Positions 31,971 through 39,821 are shown, counted from the stretch's first letter. The stretch is 40,975 nucleotides of DNA from a virus (IMGVR_UViG_3300022851_000033:1-40975), one strand, 5' to 3'. Notes: generated by a model not told the origin, from the letters alone. Numbers and translations are program-made.

Positions 31971-32907
31971 AAGTAAAGAAAATCTGGTTAAGAATCCCGC
32001 AGAATTAGCTGAAATTACTAATACAATAAAAGGAAGTGGTGCAAGACACAATGAGGGTAAAATGAGACATGATCTTTTCCAATCAGACTCATTAAATGAT
32101 ATGAGTAGGGTTCTTAATATGGGCGCAAAAAAATATGATCCTCATAATTGGCAAAATGGTATGAATTGGTCTACAGTGGTTCAATCAATGAAGAGACATC
32201 TTAAGGCGTTTGAGAGTGGTGAGGACTATGATTATGACCCTGAGTGCCTAGGGTGTAGGATGAATTCATGTGAGAGTCATAGTGGATTATTACATATGTC
32301 ACATATTCAAACAAATGCACATTTTTTAAATGCGTATTATTATCTATATCCACAAGGTGACGACAGAAGAAAGAAGTTTCTTTTTATACCTAAAGTTGGA
32401 TTGGACATTGATGAGGTGCTTGCTGATTGGCTAGGTGCTTGGATGAAGAGATTTGATATTACTGATGTGCCTACTTCATGGTTTTTTGATAGAGATATTA
32501 AGAAAAGAATGGAAGAGTTAAGAAGTACTAATGAGCTTGATGAACTATATAGCAACTTAAAACCAAGATTACTTCCAGAGGACATTCCCTTTGTACCACA
32601 TTGCTACGTAACCTCAAGACCAATTGAAAGTTCAGTAACAATGAAGTGGTTAGATAAGCATGGATTTCCTGCTAGACCAGTTTATACAGTACCACCAAAC
32701 ACTAGTAAATATGATGTTCTGCAAGAAGCAGGAGTAGAGGTATTTATTGATGACTCTTGGGATAACTTTGTTGATATTAATAATAGAGGGTCACAAGAAA
32801 AACAAAATAAAATAACTTGTTATTTATATGATACACCACACAATAGAGTTGCTGATGTGGGTCATTTGAGAATAAAAAAATTATCAGACTTACCTTTTTT
32901 AAAATGA
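31963..32907 (+). CDS. Fusion: DUF5664 dNTP diphosphohydrolase-like plus HAD nucleotidase
   Basis: This 314-residue protein has two modules. Residues about 22-110 (GSGARHNEGKMRHDLF, MGAKKYDPHNWQNGM, SMKRHLKAFESGEDYD) match DUF5664, the MazG-like dATP/dGTP diphosphohydrolase family. Residues about 140-314 are HAD-type: GLDIDEVLADW with Asp nucleophiles, YVTSRPIESS, FIDDSWDNF, as in 5'(3')-deoxyribonucleotidases. The pair could turn dNTPs into dNMPs and then deoxynucleosides, shifting the nucleotide pool. The fusion is unusual to me. Confidence 0.78.
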   Translation: MNKSKENLVKNPAELAEITNTIKGSGARHNEGKMRHDLFQSDSLNDMSRVLNMGAKKYDPHNWQNGMNWSTVVQSMKRHLKAFESGEDYDYDPECLGCRMNSCESHSGLLHMSHIQTNAHFLNAYYYLYPQGDDRRKKFLFIPKVGLDIDEVLADWLGAWMKRFDITDVPTSWFFDRDIKKRMEELRSTNELDELYSNLKPRLLPEDIPFVPHCYVTSRPIESSVTMKWLDKHGFPARPVYTVPPNTSKYDVLQEAGVEVFIDDSWDNFVDINNRGSQEKQNKITCYLYDTPHNRVADVGHLRIKKLSDLPFLK

Positions 32908-33146
32908 GTGAATTTAATAAAACAACAACAGATACTAACTTTAGCGATGGTTTTCGTAAACAATACGAAGAGAATCTAAAAAAAACACAACAAGAACACA
33001 TTGATAGAATTAATGGTAATGGTGTGTGGATTCCGTGTATGCATGATCAGTGTACAGATTGTCATGGTACTGGTTTAAAGTTGTATGGTGGGATGTGTAT
33101 TCATAATCTAAGTTGCTCTTGCCCTAAGTGTTTGGTAACATATTAA
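32904..33146 (+). CDS. Zinc-binding small protein
   Basis: 80 residues with a Cys/His cluster: CMHDQCTDCHGTGLKLYGG, then CIHNLSCSCPKC. The CxxCxGxG piece resembles a DnaJ-like zinc knuckle. It overlaps the fusion gene by 4 bp (ATGA). Its stop lies in a 9-bp perfect inverted repeat (33134-33142 with 33157-33165). Confidence 0.6.
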   Translation: MSEFNKTTTDTNFSDGFRKQYEENLKKTQQEHIDRINGNGVWIPCMHDQCTDCHGTGLKLYGGMCIHNLSCSCPKCLVTY

Positions 33147-33410
33147 AATCATTTATTATGTTACCAACTAGAAGACTATAGATTAGCAATATTACATGAA
33201 TTCGATTGGATTGAGGATGATGCAATCATAATTGAATGTTCGTATGAAATGGAAGAGTATGAAAAGAATAGTGATGATTGTTGTGATGAAGCAAGAGAAA
33301 ATGGAGAAATGATTATTGATGAATTCAAAAATTTGGAGATATATAATTACTATTGCCACCGAAATAAATATGCAATTGTAGAATTAAAAATAAAGAATAA
33401 GGTAGAATAA
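33147..33410 (+). pseudogene. Start-less open frame in phase with the upstream stop, second case
   Basis: After the TAA at 33144-33146, the same frame runs 87 further codons (CYQLEDYRLAILHEFDWIED, acidic). No ATG occurs before codon 35. An ATG at 33158 is in another frame and closes after seven codons. It is a truncated gene, a frameshift, or a readthrough extension. Confidence 0.45.
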
Positions 33411-33416
33411 GTTATT

Positions 33417-33686
33417 ATGATTTTTGACGATAATTCGTATAGCATTAGTGAACTTGAAAAAATAATAAACCAAAAGTTCAGTGGTGCTATTTTTTATTTT
33501 AAATTAAATGAGGTTTTTGTAAACCAATTACATTTAAAAACGTATGATAGTATAAACCTAGAAAAAGAACAACCAATGAATATGTTCTTATCTGAGGAAA
33601 GAATTAATAAGGATAGAATTGATGAAGTCTTTAATATAATTGAGACTTCATTAAAAATGCTAAAACATTTTAAAGTAATTGAATGA
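33417..33686 (+). CDS. Hypothetical protein
   Basis: 89 residues, no known motif. Coupled to the membrane protein downstream by overlap. Confidence 0.5.
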   Translation: MIFDDNSYSISELEKIINQKFSGAIFYFKLNEVFVNQLHLKTYDSINLEKEQPMNMFLSEERINKDRIDEVFNIIETSLKMLKHFKVIE

Positions 33687-33913
33687 ATTTAATATTAAAG
33701 TATATATTTTTTACTATACCATATTGGGTAGTATTTTTACTTATTAGATCAAGAGGTAATGAGTTATATTGTAGGCACGTAACATTAAGAGGGTATGTTG
33801 ATTCATGGTCTAGTAGAGTAGATAATAATAAATATGAATTAATAAGTATGTCTATCTTAACGTATGTTGTTTTGTTTTTAATTGGTCTTATTATTTATTT
33901 CATTACTAAATGA
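33683..33913 (+). CDS. Small membrane protein with two helices
   Basis: 76 residues: first helix YIFFTIPYWVVFLLI (about 7-21), a charged loop, second helix LTYVVLFLIGLIIYFI (about 59-74). Possibly an inner-membrane antiholin-like or superinfection protein; no specific evidence. Overlaps both neighbours by 4 bp. Confidence 0.55.
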   Translation: MNLILKYIFFTIPYWVVFLLIRSRGNELYCRHVTLRGYVDSWSSRVDNNKYELISMSILTYVVLFLIGLIIYFITK

Positions 33914-34122
33914 AAAGAATTATTAATATACGTTTAGATGGTATTAATACTCAAGTTGAGATTACTGATAATAAGTTGGTGATACCAAAAGATATTAAGA
34001 ATGTTCACTGTGCTTATAATAATCTAAAAGAGTTGATACTACCTAAAGGTATTAGAAGTGTTTTTTGTTTAAATAATAATATAGAGAAGCTAGAAATACC
34101 TAAAATTGCCAATCATAAATGA
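33910..34122 (+). CDS. Leucine-rich-repeat-like fragment beside IS605 copy B
   Basis: 70 residues containing two LRR-like steps (NVHCAYNNLKELILP and SVFCLNNNIEKLEIP, 22-residue period). After its TGA a different frame continues with coding-like sequence (SVLQLIEDIAKGEL) into the right end of the element, so the locus was disrupted. Confidence 0.5.
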   Translation: MKRIINIRLDGINTQVEITDNKLVIPKDIKNVHCAYNNLKELILPKGIRSVFCLNNNIEKLEIPKIANHK

Positions 34123-34157
34123 GAGCGTTCTTCAATTGATTGAAGATATAGCTAAGG

Positions 34158-35513
34158 GTGAACTACCCACCCACGGCAGAGCCGATGGGTTGGGCTTCGG
34201 AAGTCGCAGACTCACCTAATGGCAACGCCTTATTCCGTTTTTGTTTTTTATCCGACTGTATTCCACAACCAGATATTATATTTAATCCTTGTTTAAGTAT
34301 ATTTTTACTTGCATTCAAATCTCTATCGTGAGTTTCATTGCAACTATCACAAGTCCATTCTCTATGTTTCAATTCTAAATCTTGTTTAATCCAACCACAA
34401 GTTGAACACGTCTTAGATGATGGAAACCATCTATCTATTTTAACATATTCTTTGTCGTTCCATTTAGATTTATATTCTAACATAGTGTAAAATGTACCCC
34501 AACTAACATCAGATATTGCTTGTGCTAATTTGTGATTCTTCATCATACCTTTTACATTCAAATCTTCTACTACTATTATGTCGTGGTTTTTGACAATTTC
34601 AGTAGATATTTTATGTAAATAATCCGTTCTTATATTTGTTATATTTTCATATATAACTCCAAGTTTTTGTTTTTGTTTATTTCTTGATTCACTACCTTTT
34701 ATTTTTTTAGATAATTGCCTTTGGTTATATTTTAACTTCTTTAATTTAGTTTTAAGTGGTTTAATATTTTCATATACCTTTCTATCAGACAGTATTGCAA
34801 AATCTTTAATACCTACATCAATGCCAACTGATGTTTTGGTTTTAGAATAAGGTTGGTAGTTTTCTTCACAAGTAACAGATACATAATATTTACCAGTTGT
34901 ATTTTTACTTATCGTAGCAAATAATATCTTGCCTTTAATTTCTCTATGAACCTTTACTTTAATTCCACTTTTAAATTTAGGTATTACCAAAGTGTTTTCT
35001 TCAATGAATACATTTTGAGGTATTTTAAAACTCTGTTTATTATATTTTGATTTAAACTTTGGAAATTTATTTTGTTTATTAAAAAAGTTTTATATGCACT
35101 ATCTAAATTTCTAATAGCAGATTGTAAAGATTGTGAATTAACTTCCTTTAACCACTCAGTACCTTCTTCTTTTTTTAATTGAGTTAAACTATTGGCATTA
35201 TCATAATAATTCAAAGAAGTCTTATCATTCAAATACTGTTCTTTACGAACATTTAAGAAATGGTTAAATACAAATCTTGAACACCCAAAATGTTTAGACA
35301 TAAGAGTTTCTTGCTCCTTTGTCGGGTAAATCCTAAATTTATATGACCTATGTATTTCTTTCATCTATTATTAGATACTCTAATATTTTGTAAAGTTACA
35401 ATTATTTTACAAATAGTAAAGGTTTTTGTAAATATATTTTAAGTCAAGGTTAATCATTACCTTTGTCGCTTACATCCCACCAACGCAAAAGCGATTAGTG
35501 GGTTTTACGCTTG
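34158..35513 (-). mobile_element. IS200/IS605-family element, copy B (tnpA deleted, tnpB frameshifted)
   Basis: Right end GTGAACTACCC at 34158, left-end hairpin at about 35465-35513 ending TTTTACGCTT. Upstream of tnpB the sequence GTAAAGGTTTTTGTAAATAT leads straight into the last codons of tnpA (AGTCAAGGTTAATC), with AATATATTTTAA at the joint. The whole front of tnpA is deleted. It is therefore non-autonomous. Confidence 0.87.
34163..35364 (-). pseudogene. tnpB: TnpB of copy B, split by a one-base deletion
   Basis: The start at 35364 gives 126 codons that go out of frame near 35081-35086 (a run of six A on the plus strand). The second part, 34163-34990, carries RuvC residues in GIDVGIKDFA, VVEDLNVKGM and HDRDLNASKN, plus CSTC/CDSC zinc pairs. 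Restoring one base gives a continuous match to copy A (AYKTFFNKQNKFPKFKSK). It is either a real mutation or a homopolymer error. Confidence 0.85.
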
Positions 35514-35567
35514 ATTTATAAAAAATTAATAATTAGACTTTTAAATTAAATTTGTTCAACATATTTT

Positions 35568-35580
35568 AGTATTTATCTAA
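35568..35580 (+). promoter_or_regulatory. Putative late promoter element
   Basis: AGTATTTATCTAA, 13 bp before the ATG at 35594; same core as before virion genes. Confidence 0.5.
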
Positions 35581-35593
35581 TAAATATTAAAAT

Positions 35594-35848
35594 ATGAGTT
35601 TAGAAGAGGTTTATGATGTTCTTTATAAAGAATTGTCTAATGATTTAACTGGTGTATTGGTTTTTGATGGGGTTACAATCAAATGGGAGTTTGATAGTTT
35701 TAGTGTATTGGGTACTGATGAAGACGCAATGCACGATACATATGAAATGGATTACGAATTGATTATTGGTGTAGTTGACTTAAATGATTTTTCGGTTTCA
35801 CAACCTGAAATTGTTGATCAATTTATTATGTTTTACATTACTGAATAG
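35594..35848 (+). CDS. Hypothetical acidic protein
   Basis: 84 residues, acidic; MSLEEVYDVLYKELSNDLTG at the start; no known domain. It is the first gene of a plus-strand operon after IS copy B. Confidence 0.5.
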   Translation: MSLEEVYDVLYKELSNDLTGVLVFDGVTIKWEFDSFSVLGTDEDAMHDTYEMDYELIIGVVDLNDFSVSQPEIVDQFIMFYITE

Positions 35849-35851
35849 AGA

Positions 35852-36148
35852 TTGTATACAAACAAAAAAGAATTAACTGATTTATTAATAAATAAACCAT
35901 ATGAACTCTATACGGAAGAGTTTAGGGAGGGTATTATTGATGGTTGCTATTATTTCAGTGGGTTAATAGAAGAAATTAACGGAAAAAAACTAAAGACAAT
36001 TGAATTTGGAGAGAATTCGTTTGAGGATTTTAGTACAATTGAAAAATTAGTTTTATATTACATTGGCGTATTAGAAACATACGCAATCTTATATTTTAAT
36101 AACATTATTATCAACACAAATACCTTAAAATGGGAGGAAAGGCATTAA
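35852..36148 (+). CDS. Hypothetical protein (TTG start)
   Basis: 98 residues, starting at TTG 35852, 3 bp after its neighbour's stop. Probably helical (FSTIEKLVLYYIGVLETYAI). It overlaps the next gene by 19 bp. Confidence 0.5.
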   Translation: MYTNKKELTDLLINKPYELYTEEFREGIIDGCYYFSGLIEEINGKKLKTIEFGENSFEDFSTIEKLVLYYIGVLETYAILYFNNIIINTNTLKWEERH

Positions 36149-37113
36149 AAAATACTATTACCAGAAGATACTCCAAGGAAGAATATTCCTTATTGGTTAA
36201 TAGGATGCATAAGATTTTAAGATATAGTTGGAGGGCTAATGGCATGATAATCGATTATTATGTCACTAGAGCGTATACTGGTAAAGATAGCTTTGGTGAC
36301 ATGGATGTTCTAATTAATGCTTCTAGTATTCATGGTAACATTATTGATTTCATTAATAAACAGTTCAGCCCCAATGAAATATTCAGTAATTCTAGTGTTT
36401 ATTCTTTTGATTGGGAGGAATTTCAAATTGATTTCATCGTACTACCAAATAAGCATTTCGATATCTCAAAAATATACTACTCATATAATGACTTAGGTAA
36501 TTTTATTGGTAGAATTGCTAGTAAAATTGGTTATAGGTATGGTCATTTTGGTCTTGAAAGAAGGTTCACTAAATATGATGGTACTAGAATTACAGTATCA
36601 ACCGATCCTAGGGAAATCTTTGAGTTTTTGGGTTTTAGTTATGATAGATATTTAAGGGGGTTTGAGAGTTTAGAGGATATCTTTGAGTATATTATTACTT
36701 CTAAATATTACTCATACGATATTTTTCAATATGATCAATTAAACTCACAGAATAAGACTAGGAATAAGAAAAGAGTAAACTATAATTTATTCTTGGAGTA
36801 TATTGAAGATTATAAAAATATTATTTATGATTTTAAACCAAAGTCATATTACAGGGGTTTATCTCTAGAATATTTTGGTGTTGATCTTGATGCTGAGGAA
36901 AAAATAGTAATAGAAAGACACGAAAGAAAAAAAGAGGTTAGTATTAAGTTCAACGGTAGACATATTATTGATGAAATTGCTATTGAGGGTAAAACCCTTG
37001 GTACTGCGATTCATAATTTCAAAAACTCTATTGAGGATTATGATACCTTTATACTGGAAACTAACTTCGATGAAATAATTTCTAAATTTAAAAAAGTAAA
37101 CAATTTATTATGA
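36130..37113 (+). CDS. Nucleotidyltransferase-fold protein
   Basis: This 327-residue protein has YVTRAYTGKDSFGDMDVLIN (about 43-62), a variant of the Gx-S-x-G-D-x-D nucleotidyltransferase motif, and FQIDFIVLPNKHFD (about 98-111) as the third carboxylate strand. T4-like phages carry related proteins of unknown substrate. It is coupled to thioredoxin downstream by a 4-bp overlap. Confidence 0.65.
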   Translation: MGGKALKNTITRRYSKEEYSLLVNRMHKILRYSWRANGMIIDYYVTRAYTGKDSFGDMDVLINASSIHGNIIDFINKQFSPNEIFSNSSVYSFDWEEFQIDFIVLPNKHFDISKIYYSYNDLGNFIGRIASKIGYRYGHFGLERRFTKYDGTRITVSTDPREIFEFLGFSYDRYLRGFESLEDIFEYIITSKYYSYDIFQYDQLNSQNKTRNKKRVNYNLFLEYIEDYKNIIYDFKPKSYYRGLSLEYFGVDLDAEEKIVIERHERKKEVSIKFNGRHIIDEIAIEGKTLGTAIHNFKNSIEDYDTFILETNFDEIISKFKKVNNLL

Positions 37114-37415
37114 ATCTATATATAGAAGAAAATGATCTCCAATCAAAAATTGAAAATGGGGCGGTATTAGTTTGTTTTTCCGCATCTTGGTGCGGTCCTT
37201 GTCAGGCAATGGCTCCGATGATCGATGAATTAGCTGAAAATGCCAGTGGTTATTCGGTTTTTAAAGCCAACGTTGATGAATATACGAATTTAGGGGACTT
37301 AGGCATTAGATCGGTACCTACTTTTATTACATATAAAGACGGTAACGAAGTCGGTAGAATAGTTGGCTCAACAACAAACTCATTATTGTTTGATCTCGTT
37401 GAGAAAGCAAAGTAA
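37110..37415 (+). CDS. trxA: Thioredoxin
   Basis: 101 residues with the redox site SASWCGPCQAMAP (25-37), the buried Asp region EYTNLGDLGIRSVPTFIT with cis-Pro (about 59-76), and KDGNEVGRIVGS. It could reduce the phage ribonucleotide reductase or serve as a polymerase processivity factor; neither is seen here. Confidence 0.92.
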   Translation: MNLYIEENDLQSKIENGAVLVCFSASWCGPCQAMAPMIDELAENASGYSVFKANVDEYTNLGDLGIRSVPTFITYKDGNEVGRIVGSTTNSLLFDLVEKAK

Positions 37416-37653
37416 ACTCACAAGTCTTTCTAATTTCGATTCAACTGAAAAGCAAATCGAAATACTTAAGTACCCCGTGATGGTAATACATAAGGATTAT
37501 CACGGGGTTACTGGTATTTTAGCATCCACATCTAAACAAAAAGGTTATTTTGACGTATACTTAGATACGCCCTTGACTGTTAACAAAAGATTTTGTAGAT
37601 TACAGTCATTTCACAGAAAATACATAAAGGTTTTAATTAATAAGAATGTCTAA
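37363..37653 (+). CDS. Hypothetical protein overlapping thioredoxin, start uncertain
   Basis: The longest frame (TTG 37363) overlaps trxA by 53 bp. A later ATG at 37480 gives 57 codons beginning MVIHKDYHGVTGILAS, a KOW-like short beta motif. A 10-bp perfect inverted repeat (37472-37481 with 37499-37508) folds over the 37480 ATG. Confidence 0.45.
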   Translation: MAQQQTHYCLISLRKQSKLTSLSNFDSTEKQIEILKYPVMVIHKDYHGVTGILASTSKQKGYFDVYLDTPLTVNKRFCRLQSFHRKYIKVLINKNV

Positions 37654-38539
37654 TAGTGAGTATAATCTTAGTAGTAAAAATGTATCAACCATAAGCTGGA
37701 AGGTTTACAACATGGATGGTAAACTTATGTTTGTAACTGGTAAAAAGAAGGTTGATTGGTATTTGAAGAAGGGTTTAGCGAAAAAAATCAAAGGTTCCGA
37801 ACCATCAATCCGTCTTAATTTCGAGACAAAGGGCAATGGCTACGAAAATGATGATCTTTTTGGCTTAAGCGAGAGAAAACCAGTATGTGTTGTTAGTGGA
37901 AAAGACATAAGAAACGCCAACGGGGAATATGGCTTACAGAAACACCATGTAGTTCCATATTGTTATAGGAAATGGTTTAGGGATGAATATAAATCAAAAA
38001 ACCACCATGATGTTCTATTGGTTACTGATGAAATTCATAGAAATTACGAATATCATGCAACCAATTATAAGGATAATATGGCTGAAAAGTATGGTGTAAG
38101 AACAATTGTTGATTTAAATGGTGAATACAGTAGGATGCTTACTGATTTTTCAAAAAAACAAGTAAAGGTGTTAAGTAGTTTATCTGCATTAATACATTCA
38201 TTTAATCAAATACCTAAATCAAAAATCATAAGTACATTAAACTTCATATCTGAAGTCTCTGGAATAAAAAGGGATTTTTTATATGGCTTAAACATGATTC
38301 AACTATATAAGTTTTATAGACTTATTAGTGATGATAGACATAATAATATTGTAGCATTAAAAAAACAAAATAAACCAGAATATGATCACGGTTTTCAGGT
38401 GGTATCTAAGTTGGATACACACGAAAAAATCGAAGAGTTTGTGAGGATGTGGAGAACACATTTTGTAGAGACAACGAATCCACAACATCTTCCTATTGGG
38501 TGGTCAATTAATTATAAAGTAAAAGTAGATTTAATATAA
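37646..38539 (+). CDS. EXD2-like HNH-type nuclease domain protein
   Basis: 297 residues. CVVSGKDIRNANGEYGLQ then KHHVVPYCYRKWFRDEYKSK and HHDVLLVTDEIHRNYE (about 95-150) match the zinc/HNH-like C-terminal module of EXD2-type proteins (HHVVP-CYR-F...SHD-LL-C..CH). Here the last CxxCH is replaced by TDEIH, so zinc binding may be lost. No DEDD exonuclease domain is present. Probably a nuclease or nucleic-acid binder. Confidence 0.6.
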   Translation: MSNSEYNLSSKNVSTISWKVYNMDGKLMFVTGKKKVDWYLKKGLAKKIKGSEPSIRLNFETKGNGYENDDLFGLSERKPVCVVSGKDIRNANGEYGLQKHHVVPYCYRKWFRDEYKSKNHHDVLLVTDEIHRNYEYHATNYKDNMAEKYGVRTIVDLNGEYSRMLTDFSKKQVKVLSSLSALIHSFNQIPKSKIISTLNFISEVSGIKRDFLYGLNMIQLYKFYRLISDDRHNNIVALKKQNKPEYDHGFQVVSKLDTHEKIEEFVRMWRTHFVETTNPQHLPIGWSINYKVKVDLI

Positions 38540-38541
38540 AT

Positions 38542-39000
38542 ATGGAAAGAGTAAGTGAAATAATAATCGGTGTAACTCTAGGAGAGTTCTTCGAAAATGG
38601 TGTTGAGAAATTTAGTCAACAAATAAATATCGACAACGAGATTGTAGATATAGATAGATATGTTGTTACATTTCCGTCTGGAGGAAAGGCTGAGATTTAT
38701 AATGAAACAGGAAACATAACAATATTTAATTTACAGGCGATTTTTGCGTCTATATTAGCTATGTCCACTTCAGAAACTCTTTCTCTCTTTAATATACCTG
38801 ATCAATTAACTGTAGGAAATCTAGATGAAGTTATTATCGGGTTTGGGTTTGGTGAAGTATGTCTTGACGGCACCATACAAGAAATTCAAATAGATAGATT
38901 TAATGAGACTATCACTGAAGTTAATGAAATGTTTTTTGAGGAATTGCAATATACTAAAGGAGTAAGAGCTATGATCTATGCAAAAAACAAAAAAATATAA
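38542..39000 (+). CDS. Hypothetical protein with internal duplication
   Basis: 152 residues. IIIGVTLGEFFENGVEKFSQ (about 7-26) and VIIGFGFGEVCLDGTIQEIQ (about 97-116) look like two copies of one beta-rich unit. No known family. Confidence 0.5.
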   Translation: MERVSEIIIGVTLGEFFENGVEKFSQQINIDNEIVDIDRYVVTFPSGGKAEIYNETGNITIFNLQAIFASILAMSTSETLSLFNIPDQLTVGNLDEVIIGFGFGEVCLDGTIQEIQIDRFNETITEVNEMFFEELQYTKGVRAMIYAKNKKI

Positions 39001-39002
39001 TT

Positions 39003-39476
39003 ATGGATTTCGAAAAAAGAAAATTTGACTACCAGATAGAGGTAGGAACTAAAGTACTAGTTGCTGAAGATATTCCTACGAACGAATCTAAAAATAATTA
39101 TCTCATGGTACTAGAGAAATATAAAGGTGTGGTGGGTGTCGTTACATTCTGTAAAAAAGAAGTAATGGGATTCGGTCAAGGAGATAAATATATGTGCGGT
39201 GTAGATTTTAATGGTGACAACGTTAAACTCTTAGCTCAATACTTAATAAAACACGTAAGTAATCCCCTAGCATATCTTGATTTCATTGACAAACTTTATA
39301 GTGATATAATTCCAAATAAGGTAGAGACAATAAGAAACGGTCAGGCATTAATGAATTATCTCTCTACAGTAAATAAAGAGTTGTATGATGAGTTAACTGC
39401 GACTGAGAATGATTGCTTTCATAATGATGAAAAGATTGATGACACCCTAGTGTATTTAGGTGACAACTGGGGCTAA
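39003..39476 (+). CDS. Hypothetical protein
   Basis: 157 residues; the first 75 residues read like a small beta-barrel (VGTKVLVAEDIPTN, GVVGVVTFCKKEVMGFGQGD), then a helical end. No known family. It is the last gene before the tmRNA candidate. Confidence 0.5.
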   Translation: MDFEKRKFDYQIEVGTKVLVAEDIPTNESKNNYLMVLEKYKGVVGVVTFCKKEVMGFGQGDKYMCGVDFNGDNVKLLAQYLIKHVSNPLAYLDFIDKLYSDIIPNKVETIRNGQALMNYLSTVNKELYDELTATENDCFHNDEKIDDTLVYLGDNWG

Positions 39477-39509
39477 TACCAATGAATTAGAATACTTCTA
39501 TAAAAGAGA

Positions 39510-39522
39510 AGTATTTATATAA
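39510..39522 (+). promoter_or_regulatory. Putative late promoter of the tmRNA gene
   Basis: AGTATTTATATAA, identical to the core upstream of 2543. It overlaps the right arm of an 8-bp hairpin (39491-39498 with 39508-39515) and lies 8 bp before the first proposed tmRNA pairing. Confidence 0.55.
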
Positions 39523-39527
39523 TATAA

Positions 39528-39729
39528 CATACTAGGTGATTCTTTTATTGAAATCATGTAACACTTGGGTTCGAATCCCAACAGCTCCACAAGTATAATA
39601 TATGGGGTTGAATGGACTTGACTACATGTTAGTAGGAACTGATGATAGTTTGTTAGAATGTCTATAAATGGCGAAACTTTAAAAATGGCTGCGTAAGCAC
39701 CAACGGGGATAGGTACTAGGTATCTATCC
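39528..39729 (+). ncRNA. ssrA: Circularly permuted (two-piece) tmRNA candidate
   Basis: T-arm TTGGG-TTCGAAT-CCCAA (39565-39581) and acceptor 3' strand CAGCTCC-A (39582-39589) lie upstream of the 5' acceptor GGGGTTG (39604-39610), with a 14-nt spacer. All seven acceptor pairs form, and pair 3 is G-U, the alanine identity pair. TACATG/CATGTA (39623-39628 with 39555-39560) and TAGTA/TACTA (39630-39634 with 39530-39534) form a P2-like helix. A tag frame GGC..TAA (39670-39696) encodes GETLKMAA. A D-analogue GGACTTGAC follows the acceptor. The order (acceptor piece first, coding piece second, terminator last) is that of permuted tmRNAs in alphaproteobacteria and some cyanobacteria. Confidence 0.75.
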
Positions 39730-39738
39730 TTTTTTTTT
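39707..39738 (+). terminator. Terminator of the tmRNA gene
   Basis: GGATAGGTAC-TAG-GTATCTATCC followed by a run of T. It lies 11 bp after the tag stop codon. Confidence 0.88.
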
Positions 39739-39821
39739 GTTTTAAAAACAATTCCACTATTTTTGCGTATAGTTATATAAAAAGAACAATAATAAGATCA
39801 ATCCCAATTAAAGATTTAAAG

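Noticed and set aside
39491-39515. Terminator after the 39003-39476 gene
   Set aside because: The 8-bp hairpin is not followed by a T-run but by the promoter-like TATATAATATAAC.
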